Below are positions 20,767 to 30,442 of a stretch of 64,000 bases of DNA, in pieces (the first letter of the stretch is position 1; each line of letters begins with the position of its first letter). Source of the DNA: an uncultured Flavobacteriaceae bacterium (GTDB lineage: Bacteria; Bacteroidota; Bacteroidia; Flavobacteriales; Flavobacteriaceae); NCBI GenBank assembly GCA_947486785.1, contig CANKUU010000014.1, positions 1-64,000 on the forward strand. Direction: 5' to 3'. A program made the position numbers and the translations under genes. Under the pieces are notes generated by a model that was not told the DNA's origin, ran no database searches, and worked only from the letters and a program-made list of their open reading frames with translations.

Positions 20767-21190
20767 ACAAAATTACAATATTAAAAGAACATCTGTTATT
20801 TAAATAGCTATTCGGTGTTAAGCCTTGCTATAAGCTTTTATGTATGCGATACATTGTATTTACTATGACTATAAACTAACTCTTTCGCTGCTAAATTGCA
20901 TTTCCTACTAAGGCCGAATTAGCATGATGTATAAACACCAAAAATAACTAGTACCCCTACTGATTTAATTGCATAGGGTTACTACAAGGGTTAAGCTATA
21001 ATTGATTCGTATTATTTTTGGGCTGTTTTTTACTGACAGATTGGATTTTATAACTTTTTAAGGGTGCAAAAACTAAAATTGATAGCTAAATTTAAAAATA
21101 TTGCCTGTTAGCACAAATAGTTAAAAAGATACCCTAAACCCATTCATGGTAGCAAGCTCAAAATTATTTTTTTACTCGACTATTGCTGAT
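20767..21190. other. Intergenic gap upstream of the polysaccharide operon
   Basis: A 424-base AT-rich gap between the GH3-like gene (which ends here) and the DUF6909-type gene (which starts here). Apart from the TAATTTTG -7-like box next to the DUF6909 start, I see no gene, RNA or strong terminator hairpin. Confidence 0.5.
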
Positions 21191-22687
21191 TTAGACTCTA
21201 AAGTGCCATAGCTTGTTCACCACTTTTCTGTCATTAGATAATCGTTGTACTTTGTTTTGCCCTCCCAGTTTTCCTACAGATTTCATGTATTCTTTAAAAC
21301 CGCCTTTTTTTATTTTTCTGATTTTTAAGGTTTGTAGTATTTTACCCGCTATCAAATCAAAATAGTAGCTGTTTTGTTGTTGAAGTGAAGTATCAATTAT
21401 TTCTATAAATTTATTTAGATCAGATGGTTCTTTTTCAAATTCGATAAACCATTCATGAAAGGGTAAATCATCGTCTTTAGGGGTAATTTGGGGTGCTACT
21501 GTAAATTCATTTACTTCTGCATCAGTTTCTGCTATGGCTTGTTGCATGGCGTGCTCAACTTCTTTTGCAATAACATGTTCACCAAAAGCAGATATAAAAT
21601 GTTTAATGCGACCTGAGACTATAATTTTAAATGGTTTTAACGAAATAAACTGAATGGTATCTCCAAGATTATAAGCCCACAAGCCCGCATTAGTAGAAAT
21701 AATCATTACATAATTTACATGTAGCTCAACATCTTTTAAAGTAAGTCGTTCTGCCTGTTCATCATAAAATTTATCTGCTCGTACAAACTCATAAAAAATA
21801 CCTGAATTTAGCAACAGCAGCATTCCACGTTCATTTTGAGTATTCTGAAATGCAAAAAAACCTTCACTTGCAGGAAAAAGTTCAATACTATCTACTTTTC
21901 TTCCGATAAGCCTTTCAAACTTTGAACGATATGGCTCGTAATTTACACCGCCATAGATAAACAATTGAAAGTTTCTAAATAACTCGCCTACCGGCTTTCC
22001 ACTGCGATCTTTGAGTTTTTCAAAATACATTTGAACCCATGACGGTATGCCTGCAATAACAGTCATGTCCTCATTTATAGTTTCTTCCACTATTGAATTT
22101 ACCTTGGTTTCCCAATCTTCAATACAGTTGGTTTTCCAGGATGGTAAACGGTTTTTTTGAAGATATTTCGGCACATAATGAGCAGATATGCCCGACAAAC
22201 GACCCAACTTAATTCCGTTTTTCTCTTGCATCTCTGGACTACCTTGCAAGAATATCATTTTACCTGAAACAAAATTGACGTTTCCCGTTTCATGAATGTA
22301 ATTAAGAATAGCGTTTCTTGAAGCTTCTATTTGATATTTTATAGATTCCGCAGTAATAGGTATATATTTAGCACCAGAGGTTGTACCTGAAGTTTTTGCA
22401 AAATATAAAGGCTTACCTACCCATAAGATATCTTCTTTACCTTCAACAACTTGTTCCACATATGGCTTTAAGGCTTCATAATCGCGTATAGGTACGTTTT
22501 TTACAAAATCATGATGTGTTTGTATTTCTGAGAACTTATGGTCTACACCAAACTGCGTAGTAGCAGCCTTACGTATTAGATTTTTAAAAACTATCTCTTG
22601 GGTTTCAAAAGGCTTATTAACCCATTTTGCTGTCTTTGCAGCAATACGTTTTGCGAAAATTTTGGCTCCTATTGACTTTAATGACAT
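21191..22687 (-). CDS. GH3-family acyl-adenylating enzyme (auxin-responsive GH3-like)
   Basis: A 498-residue member of the GH3 branch of the ANL adenylating superfamily. The nucleotide-binding TSGTTSGAKYIP motif is at about 105-116, and GGVNYEPYRSKFERLIG, ELFPASEGFFAFQ and the C-terminal LKIRKIKKGGFKEYMKS are clear GH3 signatures. Plant relatives conjugate amino acids to hormone carboxylates; bacterial members are common in Bacteroidota but, as far as I know, without an assigned substrate. The gene is five bases downstream of the M23 peptidase gene, so the two form an operon, which hints at an envelope or lipid-related role but does not prove one. Confidence 0.88.
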   Translation of the reverse strand: MSLKSIGAKIFAKRIAAKTAKWVNKPFETQEIVFKNLIRKAATTQFGVDHKFSEIQTHHDFVKNVPIRDYEALKPYVEQVVEGKEDILWVGKPLYFAKTSGTTSGAKYIPITAESIKYQIEASRNAILNYIHETGNVNFVSGKMIFLQGSPEMQEKNGIKLGRLSGISAHYVPKYLQKNRLPSWKTNCIEDWETKVNSIVEETINEDMTVIAGIPSWVQMYFEKLKDRSGKPVGELFRNFQLFIYGGVNYEPYRSKFERLIGRKVDSIELFPASEGFFAFQNTQNERGMLLLLNSGIFYEFVRADKFYDEQAERLTLKDVELHVNYVMIISTNAGLWAYNLGDTIQFISLKPFKIIVSGRIKHFISAFGEHVIAKEVEHAMQQAIAETDAEVNEFTVAPQITPKDDDLPFHEWFIEFEKEPSDLNKFIEIIDTSLQQQNSYYFDLIAGKILQTLKIRKIKKGGFKEYMKSVGKLGGQNKVQRLSNDRKVVNKLWHFRV

Positions 22688-22692
22688 ACTCT

Positions 22693-23562
22693 TTAGTTAA
22701 AATCAATAAAATCTAAGGGGTTCGTAGGTTTCCCTTTATCCCAAAGTTCGAAATGAAGGTGCGGCCCTGTTGTAAATTCACCAGTATTACCAACCGAAGC
22801 AATAACTTCTCCTGCTCGCACAATATCTCCTTGCTTTTTACTTAGTGAACCATTATGCTTGTATACACTTATAAAGCCAAAATCATGCTCTAAGATAATT
22901 ACATGCCCCGTATCCGCCGTCCATTCCGCAAAAATTACCATGCCATTGGCAACTGCCTTTACAGGTGTATCTCTAGAGGCAACAACGTCTACTGCATAAT
23001 GCCTTTCACGAGCGTTGTATTTTTGAGTAACTGTACCACTTATTGGCGGAAAAAGAACGATGTCGGTTTTAATGATATTTTTTTCGAACAAGTTATATTT
23101 ATCCTCTAAGGCAACCTCTGCCCGAAGTAAAGAATCTTGCTTTATAGGAGTAAGATCTATAGTTGAGGCATCTAACTTAAATTGCTCTCGTAAAGAGTCT
23201 CTATTTACTTCGTTATTTTCAATATCACCGGAAAGAACTTTTCGAATATTATCTAAATACCGATTGGTATTATAAAGCACGCGTACCAAAGAATCTGTTT
23301 GATACGTTAATTCTGTAGCTTGCTTTTTTAATGCTGTTGATGAGTAGCCTGGTATATATTCTCGTAACGGGGTAAATGCAATTAACAGCGTTGTTAAACC
23401 AATAAGACCAATAATACAAAGCGAGCCTGTTACAAATACATTTAATCTGCTTAACTTAAATGATATTTTTTCTTCAAAAGTACTTTCATTCAAAATTACC
23501 AAGCGATACTTATGCAGTAACTTCTTTTTAATTTCTTTCCTCTTTTTTACCTTTTTGGCCAT
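22693..23562 (-). CDS. M23 family (LytM-type) peptidoglycan endopeptidase, membrane-anchored
   Basis: A 289-residue type II membrane protein. The positively charged N-terminus (MAKKVKKRKEIKKK) is followed by one membrane helix (about residues 50-70), a coiled-coil-like linker and a C-terminal LytM domain. Zinc ligands are visible in ERHYAVDVVA (H and D) and GPHLHFELW (H-x-H), with HDFGFISVYKHN between. It should cut peptide cross-links in the periplasm or activate amidases. I start it at the ATG at 23562: the upstream TTG at 23571 overlaps a TATCTTTG promoter-like box (minus strand, 23569-23576), which implies a very short leader. Confidence 0.92.
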   Translation of the reverse strand: MAKKVKKRKEIKKKLLHKYRLVILNESTFEEKISFKLSRLNVFVTGSLCIIGLIGLTTLLIAFTPLREYIPGYSSTALKKQATELTYQTDSLVRVLYNTNRYLDNIRKVLSGDIENNEVNRDSLREQFKLDASTIDLTPIKQDSLLRAEVALEDKYNLFEKNIIKTDIVLFPPISGTVTQKYNARERHYAVDVVASRDTPVKAVANGMVIFAEWTADTGHVIILEHDFGFISVYKHNGSLSKKQGDIVRAGEVIASVGNTGEFTTGPHLHFELWDKGKPTNPLDFIDFN

Positions 23563-23732
23563 AGAATACAAAGATAAGGTAACAAATTAATTTTGTTTAA
23601 ATTCTTCCAAATTTAATAGTTCTTGCTAAACAATGCTGTTTTATTTACTTTCTAAAAAACTGAATTGGTTAAATTATATTCTAAAATTTAAGGCTTAGGC
23701 GGCTAATTGGCACATTTCAATACTTTTTTTAG

Positions 23733-23740
23733 TACCTTTG
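23733..23740 (+). promoter_or_regulatory. -7 box TACCTTTG upstream of tatA
   Basis: TACCTTTG matches the Bacteroidota -7 consensus TAnnTTTG and ends 22 bases before the tatA ATG. A TTG at 23707-23709 could serve as -33 element, although the spacing of 23 bases is long. Confidence 0.5.
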
Positions 23741-23762
23741 ATTTACTTTAAAACTTAATTTT

Positions 23763-23945
23763 ATGATAATGTTACATACCTTTTTAGCCATTGGAGCTCC
23801 TCAAATTATTTTAGTAGTTGTGGTTGTACTTCTTCTTTTCGGAGGTAAAAAAATACCTGAATTAATGAGAGGTTTGGGTAGTGGTATCAAAGAATTTAAG
23901 GATGCCTCTAAAGATGAAGAGCAATTAGATCAAAAAAAAGATTAA
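23763..23945 (+). CDS. tatA: Twin-arginine translocase subunit TatA/TatE
   Basis: A 60-residue protein with an N-terminal membrane helix (about 12-27, [16 protein letters not shown]), the conserved [20 protein letters not shown] hinge and amphipathic helix, and a short acidic-basic tail. It forms the pore of the Tat system for folded proteins in the inner membrane. ATG at 23763 or the third codon at 23769 may be used; both give a normal TatA. It is a single-gene unit with its own promoter and a strong terminator. Confidence 0.95.
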   Translation: MIMLHTFLAIGAPQIILVVVVVLLLFGGKKIPELMRGLGSGIKEFKDASKDEEQLDQKKD

Positions 23946-23970
23946 ACCAATAGTTTTAATTATAGTTGAA

Positions 23971-24003
23971 GACCCTAAATATAAATTAGGGTCTTTTTTT
24001 TAT
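23971..24003 (+). terminator. Rho-independent terminator of tatA
   Basis: An 8-bp stem GACCCTAA (23971-23978) pairs with TTAGGGTC (23986-23993) around a 7-base loop, followed by a run of Ts to about 24003. Confidence 0.9.
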
Positions 24004-24355
24004 TCAAATTTTTTTAAAACAAAATATCCTTATCAAATCAATTATATCGGTTAACAACTAATTGCTGGGTTAAAGCGCAATAATAGCTCAGAAGAATTAG
24101 TACTCATTTCACCTACGGTATTTCCACAAGTTTACTTTATACGAAACATTAAATTTAGACGTTATGTATCAACAAGATATACTTTTGATGCTAAACTAGA
24201 CTGCTAATTCAACTAAAAATATGTCTAATATTCTGCATTAAAAATGCAACCTTTAATGAAAAAAGTGATCAAAATACATAAATAACAAAAGACGAAATTT
24301 TAGTTCCTTATGGTATACTAAATAGCTTCAAATCTATTTTTCCAATAACTTAATT
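24004..24355. other. Intergenic gap before the OmpA-family gene
   Basis: About 350 AT-rich bases between the tatA terminator and the OmpA-family ATG. No coding frame, RNA gene or good TAnnTTTG box was seen, although the promoter of the following gene must lie here. Confidence 0.5.
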
Positions 24356-26884
24356 ATGAAGAAAATAATTACCACCTACTTCTTGCTAGCAGCTCTTGGC
24401 CTTCAGGCCCAAGACAACGCTGATATTGTACTTAGCCCACACAATTCACATGCTATAATGGATAGTAGTGCAGCACAAAACACTATTACCCCCAGCAACG
24501 ATAAACGTTTTGAAGAGGCTGCTGAAAAGAACGAAATTCCTTATCGCTATTTTGATAATATTAAAGACACAGAAAACGGTTTTTATATTATTACTGGCGT
24601 ATTCAATGAAGGTTCAAGTTTAAAGAAGGCTTTAAAAAAATTAAAGAAGAGTGGCTTTGATGCAAATACCGTATATGACGAAGAAAATACCTTACATTAT
24701 GTTTATTGTCAAAAATACGATAACGGTCTTGACGCTGTTCAGGCCTGTGTAGTAGGTTTTGATGATATTGAAAAAAATGAATTATGGATTTTAAATGTTA
24801 GAAATGAAGCAGCAACTGAAACGCAAGCTTTAGTTAACAATAAAGTTGATTCTTTAAATTCATTTGAAGAAAACAACAACCAGATCGAACCCGCAGAGCA
24901 AACAAGAACCGTTTCTGCTAGAAATGAAAAAAATACAGACAAAAAATTGTCTCACAAAAAAAATAACACTCACCCTTCAGGAGCTTCAGTTAGACTCATT
25001 GATGAAGCAAATTCTTATTTTGATCGAATGTGGTATGCCGAAGCAGCAGAAGTTTACGAAAAAATATTAGCAAAAGGAGAGAAAAATTATACGTTTGACG
25101 TTATTCAAAAAGCTGCCGATTCATACTACTACAACACAAATATGATAAAAGCCTATGAGTGGTATGATGTATTGTATAATAAGTATGGCAAAGAAATGTC
25201 TACTGACAATGTATTTAAATATGCGCATGCTTTAAAAGGAAAAGGTAAATATGGAAAATCAAAAAAGATAATGCGTCTCTATAAAAAGAAGATGGAGTCT
25301 GAAGAAATTGAAAATATAGACGATATTGAACCACTTCAAACCGAAGCCATTCTTGATGAAATTTTAAAAACAAATAGCGATATTGGAATTAAAAACTTGG
25401 CAATTAACTCTAAATTTTCTGATTTTGCTCCAGTTCTTTTAGATTCAACTCAACTTGTTTTTGCCTCGGCTCAAGACTCTTCCCAATTCTTAAACAAAAA
25501 ATACAAATGGAATGACCAACCGTATCTTGATTTGTTTGTAGCAAAAATTAATGCAGAATCAAAAGAAGTTAAAGACGCTGTAAAATTCTCTAAACAGATT
25601 AATACAAAATACCATGAAGCTTCGGTAGCATTCTCTCCGGATAATGAAACCATGTTCTTTACCAGAAATAATTATGGTAAAAAATTAAGACGTGATAATA
25701 ATGGCGTTAACCATTTAAAAATTTACAGGTCTACTAAAGTTGATGGTGAATGGACCGAGGCTGTTGAAGTACCTTTTAATAGTGATGATTATTCTACAGG
25801 GCATCCGGCAATAAGCCCTGATGGTAAAAAATTATACTTTGTTTCTGATATGCCAGGAACTATCGGACTCACAGATATTTTTGTTGTAGATATTCTTGGG
25901 AATAATACCTTTTCTGAACCAAAAAATTTAGGGCCAGAAATTAACACAGAACGAAAAGAAATGTTTCCTTTTATCAATAACAATAAATTATACTTTTCAT
26001 CTGACGGACATACGGGCCTAGGTGGGCTTGATATATTTGAAGCAGAATATTCTGAAGAAGAAGGTTTTCAAAAAGCTACCAATTTAGGTAAGCCCTTTAA
26101 TAGCAATAAAGACGATTTTTCTTTTATTATTGACGAAGAAAAGCAAAAAGGTTATTTTGCATCAAACAGGATTGATGGAAAAGGTGATGACGATATTTAC
26201 TCTTTTGAACGCTTAGAGCCAGAAAAGGTAACTATAAATGCTATTGCTGGCGTAGTAACTGAACTAGCTACAGGAGATGTGATGCCGCAACAACTAGTAG
26301 AACTTTTAGATGAAAATGGTATTAAGCTAAAAGAGATGTTAAGTGAAGAAGATGGGAGTTTTATTTTTGAAGACCTTGAAGCAAATAAAAAATACACCAT
26401 AAAAGCAAATAGAGAACAATACTTTGAAAATATTCAAGAAGTTTCTACTGCTGACCGTGACACCACAAATGTAATAGTAGCTATGAAGCGACTAAAAGAA
26501 ATGATTGCCATAGAAGACGGTATCAAAAAATTAAAAACTGAAATGATTCATTTTGATTTTGATAAATCAAAAATAAGACCAGATGCTGCAGCCGAACTTG
26601 ATAAGCTTATAGAGGTAATGATAGAATATCCTAAAATGGTTATTAAAATTGAATCTCATACCGATTCTAGAGGAAATAACGCCTATAACAAATACTTATC
26701 TGACAAAAGAGCAAAATCTACAAGAAACTATATTATTTCAAAAGGTATTTCTGCAGATCGTATACAAAGTGCTATTGGCTATGGTGAAGAAAGACTCCTA
26801 AACAATTGTGATGGAAGCATTAACTGTACAGAAAATGAGCACTATCTAAATAGACGTTCAGAGTTTATAGTAGTAAGCATGTAA
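24356..26884 (+). CDS. OmpA-family envelope protein with SPOR-like, TPR, PD40 and regulatory-like domains (PorE-like)
   Basis: An 842-residue exported protein. A signal peptide (1-18, ending LGLQA) is followed by a SPOR-like module (74-149, GFYIITGVF to ELWILNV), TPR-type helices (about 215-300), a PD40/WD40-like propeller (about 345-625, with repeated SPDGKKLYFVSD-type strands), a carboxypeptidase-regulatory-like domain (about 640-710) and an OmpA domain (about 735-840, FDFDKSKIRPDA, SHTDSRGNNAYN, LSDKRA) that should bind peptidoglycan. TPR, propeller, CRD and OmpA in this order is the plan of PorE, a type IX secretion component, and of its many Flavobacteria paralogues. The SPOR-like module is also found in the PorP/SprF-like protein at 48893-50977. 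It is transcribed alone and ends with a terminator. Confidence 0.9.
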   Translation: MKKIITTYFLLAALGLQAQDNADIVLSPHNSHAIMDSSAAQNTITPSNDKRFEEAAEKNEIPYRYFDNIKDTENGFYIITGVFNEGSSLKKALKKLKKSGFDANTVYDEENTLHYVYCQKYDNGLDAVQACVVGFDDIEKNELWILNVRNEAATETQALVNNKVDSLNSFEENNNQIEPAEQTRTVSARNEKNTDKKLSHKKNNTHPSGASVRLIDEANSYFDRMWYAEAAEVYEKILAKGEKNYTFDVIQKAADSYYYNTNMIKAYEWYDVLYNKYGKEMSTDNVFKYAHALKGKGKYGKSKKIMRLYKKKMESEEIENIDDIEPLQTEAILDEILKTNSDIGIKNLAINSKFSDFAPVLLDSTQLVFASAQDSSQFLNKKYKWNDQPYLDLFVAKINAESKEVKDAVKFSKQINTKYHEASVAFSPDNETMFFTRNNYGKKLRRDNNGVNHLKIYRSTKVDGEWTEAVEVPFNSDDYSTGHPAISPDGKKLYFVSDMPGTIGLTDIFVVDILGNNTFSEPKNLGPEINTERKEMFPFINNNKLYFSSDGHTGLGGLDIFEAEYSEEEGFQKATNLGKPFNSNKDDFSFIIDEEKQKGYFASNRIDGKGDDDIYSFERLEPEKVTINAIAGVVTELATGDVMPQQLVELLDENGIKLKEMLSEEDGSFIFEDLEANKKYTIKANREQYFENIQEVSTADRDTTNVIVAMKRLKEMIAIEDGIKKLKTEMIHFDFDKSKIRPDAAAELDKLIEVMIEYPKMVIKIESHTDSRGNNAYNKYLSDKRAKSTRNYIISKGISADRIQSAIGYGEERLLNNCDGSINCTENEHYLNRRSEFIVVSM

Positions 26885-26906
26885 AAAGAAACAACAACCA
26901 ATTTTT

Positions 26907-26950
26907 CAAAAGTCTGATACACAAATGCTGTATTGGGCTTTTGTTTTTTT
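26907..26950 (+). terminator. Terminator of the OmpA-family gene
   Basis: A long hairpin pairs CAAAAG (26907-26912) with CTTTTG (26938-26943), and the arms continue inward for about nine more pairs including G-U pairs. A T run to 26950 follows. Confidence 0.85.
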
Positions 26951-27252
26951 AAAAGTATTTAAATTGATAAATTACCGGTTACTGGTAAGCGCTGAAAACG
27001 CTAGATTGTTTGTGGTAGTTTTACTCTTATACACTACTACTAAATAGCCTTTAAATGCTTAAGTTATTATAGGCGAGGTTTTAGCACTTTTTAGTAGGTA
27101 TCTTCTAAATAAAGCCAAATTTTCAAAGATATTTTTACATTACTATGTTCACCACATTTTTCATCTAATTGACAACAAACCTCAAGATAGAAAATACGTA
27201 AATCAAAGATTATTAGTTATATATAAACCTACATTAAAAAATACCAAATCTT
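26951..27252. other. Intergenic gap before the small membrane protein gene
   Basis: About 300 AT-rich bases after the OmpA-family terminator. I find no coding frame or RNA gene; it presumably holds the promoter of the small gene that follows. Confidence 0.4.
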
Positions 27253-27420
27253 TTGAAAAACCTACTAATCATTAAGTATAAGCATCTAGAAGCTTTTAAA
27301 AAATTGAGTGTTTTATTTGCTCAGATAAGTTCGAAAACGTTTTCTTGGATCTGCTTTGTGATTACCTTAGTTATGCTTTATTTAATTGTTTTTAGATTTT
27401 TGTCTGAATTCTTAAAATAG
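27253..27420 (+). CDS. Small single-helix membrane protein (DUF6747-like)
   Basis: A 55-residue frame from a TTG at 27253 to TAG at 27420. It starts KNLLIIKYKHLEAFKKLSVL, an amphipathic basic half, and continues with TFSWICFVITLVMLYLIVFR, a single membrane helix, then a short tail. The pattern of an N-terminal helix with EAF, an F-S-W motif and one membrane segment resembles a small Flavobacteriaceae family that I remember as DUF6747, from memory only. A T-tailed hairpin follows 29 bases after the stop, which supports a real transcription unit. No neighbour suggests its function. Confidence 0.6.
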   Translation: MKNLLIIKYKHLEAFKKLSVLFAQISSKTFSWICFVITLVMLYLIVFRFLSEFLK

Positions 27421-27449
27421 TAGCATATACCAAACCAACCTTTTTAAGG

Positions 27450-27478
27450 CCCTGATCATAATTCGTCAGGGTTTTTTT
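27450..27478 (+). terminator. Terminator after the small membrane protein gene
   Basis: CCCTGA (27450-27455) pairs with TCAGGG (27466-27471) around a ten-base loop, followed by seven Ts (27472-27478). Confidence 0.85.
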
Positions 27479-27678
27479 GTGTAGTAACAGTATTGCTTTA
27501 AAATAAAACTACAAAAAAAGTGAAGCAATTGCCTTAAAAGATATTTTTAGACGATTTTAGCGCTGTTTTCTTTTGAGCAAGCGAATTGTATATAAAAAAC
27601 AATTACGCTTAATTTGAGCCATTACAAAGAAAAATAGAGCGGATTTAATCGAAGTTTAAAAACCAACAAGGGGCAGTT

Positions 27679-28665
27679 CTACTTTAAAAATTTAATGGTT
27701 TTCAAAATCGCCTCAAGTCGAAACATATGATCTCGTTTATTCGTTGCTGGTGCAAATGCAAAACCTTCAATCACTAATTTTCTATCGTTTTCAACATCAT
27801 CAATGATATAGGTTAGAAAAGGACCTGCCATTGGATAGTTCTTAATATCCCAAATACCTCTAACTTCAATAGCTTTTTTTCCTGCAATTTCAGTTTGAAA
27901 AACTGATGGTGAAAAGGCAGGTTCTGTGCGCATATGGGTTATTTTGTTTGGTACGTCTGGGCCAGGAATGTGCATTGCCCCTATCGAATCTCTCATCTTT
28001 ACGATATCTCTTACTAAGGTAGAATCTGTTGAAAGACTATTTAAAGGCATTTGGTAGGTAATAATGTTCATATTTCCATTTTGAATAACTCGATCTATCC
28101 AAACAAAATTATCTTTTTCTACACCAACCGTATAAATCGACGGCACACTCATAGAGATATTAAATTTTTCTTCGAGAACTTTCTCTTTGTTTAAAGAAAT
28201 TAAGAGTCTTTTTTGGGTTTCTTTTAATTCAACACTCTTAAAAGTTTTAATCGCCTTATCTGCTGTTGCATCAATTCCTGCAATAAGCTCTTCTGTTGTA
28301 GCCCCTTTTACAACCACCATATTTTGAGGGGTGGCATAAACATCACTTTTTAAACCTGCCTTAGCTACTGAATCTTTTTCAACATAAACGATAGCCCTTG
28401 TCTTTTGCAAGGCGCCAGTAAATATTTTAGGTGGTATATGATTTAAAGTAAATATTGATTCTTCCCAAGTAAGCCCGATAGCCATGGCTGCATATTTTTC
28501 TCGAACCTTATCGCCTACCTCACCTTTCCACAACTCCGAATCCATAACTACTGTTACTTGATTTACGGCGCCAATAGAGCTAGGTAGGTAGCTTTGCTTT
28601 TTACTTTCGTTGCAAGAAATAAATACTAGTGAAATAAAAAGAAATGCAATTTTAAAAGACTTCAT
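27679..28665 (-). CDS. DUF4837 family lipoprotein
   Basis: A 328-residue protein from the ATG at 28665, with a signal peptide ending in lipobox VFISC (MKSFKIAFLFISLVFISC); the frame extends to a GTG at 28695 but this would spoil the signal. The body matches DUF4837, a Bacteroidota-specific family: NQVTVVMDSELWKGEVGD near the start, a central SVPSIYTVGVEKDNFVWIDR and the repeat-like second half ending RLEAILKTIKF. Function is unknown; it is expected in the envelope. It lies 16 bases downstream of a LysM transglycosylase gene, so a cell-wall role is possible. Confidence 0.85.
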   Translation of the reverse strand: MKSFKIAFLFISLVFISCNESKKQSYLPSSIGAVNQVTVVMDSELWKGEVGDKVREKYAAMAIGLTWEESIFTLNHIPPKIFTGALQKTRAIVYVEKDSVAKAGLKSDVYATPQNMVVVKGATTEELIAGIDATADKAIKTFKSVELKETQKRLLISLNKEKVLEEKFNISMSVPSIYTVGVEKDNFVWIDRVIQNGNMNIITYQMPLNSLSTDSTLVRDIVKMRDSIGAMHIPGPDVPNKITHMRTEPAFSPSVFQTEIAGKKAIEVRGIWDIKNYPMAGPFLTYIIDDVENDRKLVIEGFAFAPATNKRDHMFRLEAILKTIKFLK

Positions 28666-28681
28666 AGTGGTTTTATTTTTG

Positions 28682-30325
28682 TTATGAACAATCACACAAT
28701 TTTAATCTTGTGCCTGGTTTTAAATTATTACCACTAATACCGTTCCATTTTCGTAATTTTTCAATAGTAACTCCAGGATATTTTTTAGAAATCGTCCAAA
28801 GTGAGTCGCCACTGCGAACTATATGCACTTTTTCATTGTGTGATGAATTATTTACTGTTTTTTGCTTAGCAGCAACAGGCACGTTTCTCGATCCTCTTGG
28901 GTAAATGGTTAAGCGTTGCCCAACTCGCAAATTATTACTTCGTAAACCGTTCCAATTTTTAATTTGACTTACTCGAACACCGTATCGTTTCGCTATTTTA
29001 CCTAAAAAATCACCACTTCTAACTCTATACCTAATTCTATTGTTTTGAGCTGCTTTTACTAGAGCTGGCAAAGGACTTTCTTTGCTTTTCAATTCTTTTT
29101 CTACATGGGCATAAATAGCCTCTTCATTAGCTACAAACTTACCCATAACATCTCGTGGCAATCGTAGCGCGTAATTTTTACCCTTCACAAAAGGTATCAC
29201 TTTTAATTTGTACGATGGGTTTAGAACCGTAAGTTCTTCTTTGGTAATACCTAAAAGCTCAGAAATTTGATCGAAGGTGATTAAGCTTTTTATACGAACT
29301 GTATCTGTTTTAAAATAAGGCCGTTCTACTTTTTTGCCTTTGAGGCCGAGTTCTTCTGCATATTCGAAAATATACATAGTTGCTAAAAATGCGGGTACAT
29401 AGCCAGCTGTTTCTCTAGGAAGATTGCGTCTAATATTCCAATAATTAGTATATCCGCCAGATCGTCTTATGGCTTTATTTACATTACCTGGCCCTGAGTT
29501 ATAGGCGGCAAGAGCCAAATCCCAATCATTAAAAATCCTATAAACTCTATTTAAATATTCGCATGCGGCACGGGTTGATTTAATAGGGTCGCTACGCTCA
29601 TCAACATAACTATTTACCTCAAGGCCATGTTCTTTGCCTGTACTATACATAAACTGCCAAAGACCTGTTGCGCCTACTCGCGACCTAGCTTTCGGGTTTA
29701 ATGCAGATTCTACAATAGACAAATACTTCATCTCAAGAGGTATGTCATGCTTGTCAAATTCTTGCTCGAAAAGTGGAAAATAAAATTGACTTACCGTTAG
29801 CATGCGCTCCATTAAATCACGCTTTCGCGTTAAAAATGATTTAATAACAGCTTCTAATGACTTATTGTAGACCACATTAAAAGGCGTCTTTTGATTCAAT
29901 TTAGCCAAACGCATTTTTAGCGTATCTGTATTTATTTCTACTTGAACAAGATCTTCTTCTATCTTTAAAGTTGAAATCTCTTCATATATTTCATCAGATA
30001 AGGGCGCTGCATCAAATAGCTCTTTCATCCAAATACTATCATACTTCGCAGCTACGGAATTGTCCACTAGGTTGTACGCTCCGTTATCGCCTTGCTTAAT
30101 ATGAACGAAAGGATTATCATTTAAACTCATGGAATCTTCCATGCTTTCAATAATTTGTATCCCTTTAAGATCAAGAGCAGTAGTATCTATAGAAACCTCT
30201 TTTTCTTTAATTATTTTGATCGTATCTCGCTGTATTGATATGCTATCATTCTCTTGGGCAAGAATAGGAAAGCAAAAAATAAGTGCTACAAAAAAAGGGG
30301 CATTAATAGGTTTTATAAAATTCAT
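28682..30325 (-). CDS. MltD-like lytic transglycosylase with two LysM domains
   Basis: A 547-residue exported protein from the ATG at 30325 (MNFIKPINAPFFVALIFCF... ending ILAQ); the frame continues upstream to a GTG at 30406, which would hide the signal peptide. The SLT catalytic domain shows SIVESALNPKARSRVGATGL with the catalytic Glu, WQFMYSTGKEHGL and LALAAYNSGPGNVNKAI. Two LysM modules close the protein, YRVRSGDFLGKIAKRYGV and HIVRSGDSLWTISKKYPGV, for peptidoglycan binding. It cleaves glycan strands with 1,6-anhydro ring formation during wall turnover. It is 118 bases downstream of pgk and 16 bases upstream of the DUF4837 gene. Confidence 0.93.
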   Translation of the reverse strand: MNFIKPINAPFFVALIFCFPILAQENDSISIQRDTIKIIKEKEVSIDTTALDLKGIQIIESMEDSMSLNDNPFVHIKQGDNGAYNLVDNSVAAKYDSIWMKELFDAAPLSDEIYEEISTLKIEEDLVQVEINTDTLKMRLAKLNQKTPFNVVYNKSLEAVIKSFLTRKRDLMERMLTVSQFYFPLFEQEFDKHDIPLEMKYLSIVESALNPKARSRVGATGLWQFMYSTGKEHGLEVNSYVDERSDPIKSTRAACEYLNRVYRIFNDWDLALAAYNSGPGNVNKAIRRSGGYTNYWNIRRNLPRETAGYVPAFLATMYIFEYAEELGLKGKKVERPYFKTDTVRIKSLITFDQISELLGITKEELTVLNPSYKLKVIPFVKGKNYALRLPRDVMGKFVANEEAIYAHVEKELKSKESPLPALVKAAQNNRIRYRVRSGDFLGKIAKRYGVRVSQIKNWNGLRSNNLRVGQRLTIYPRGSRNVPVAAKQKTVNNSSHNEKVHIVRSGDSLWTISKKYPGVTIEKLRKWNGISGNNLKPGTRLKLCDCS

Positions 30326-30442
30326 AAAAAGAATTATAGGTCTATGGATTCGAACGAAAATGCAATTTTTTTCTGAAAAAATAAAATTCGCAAGTGTTAA
30401 ACCCACCTAAACATGTGTTAGTCTTCGTCTACTAAAAGTAAA

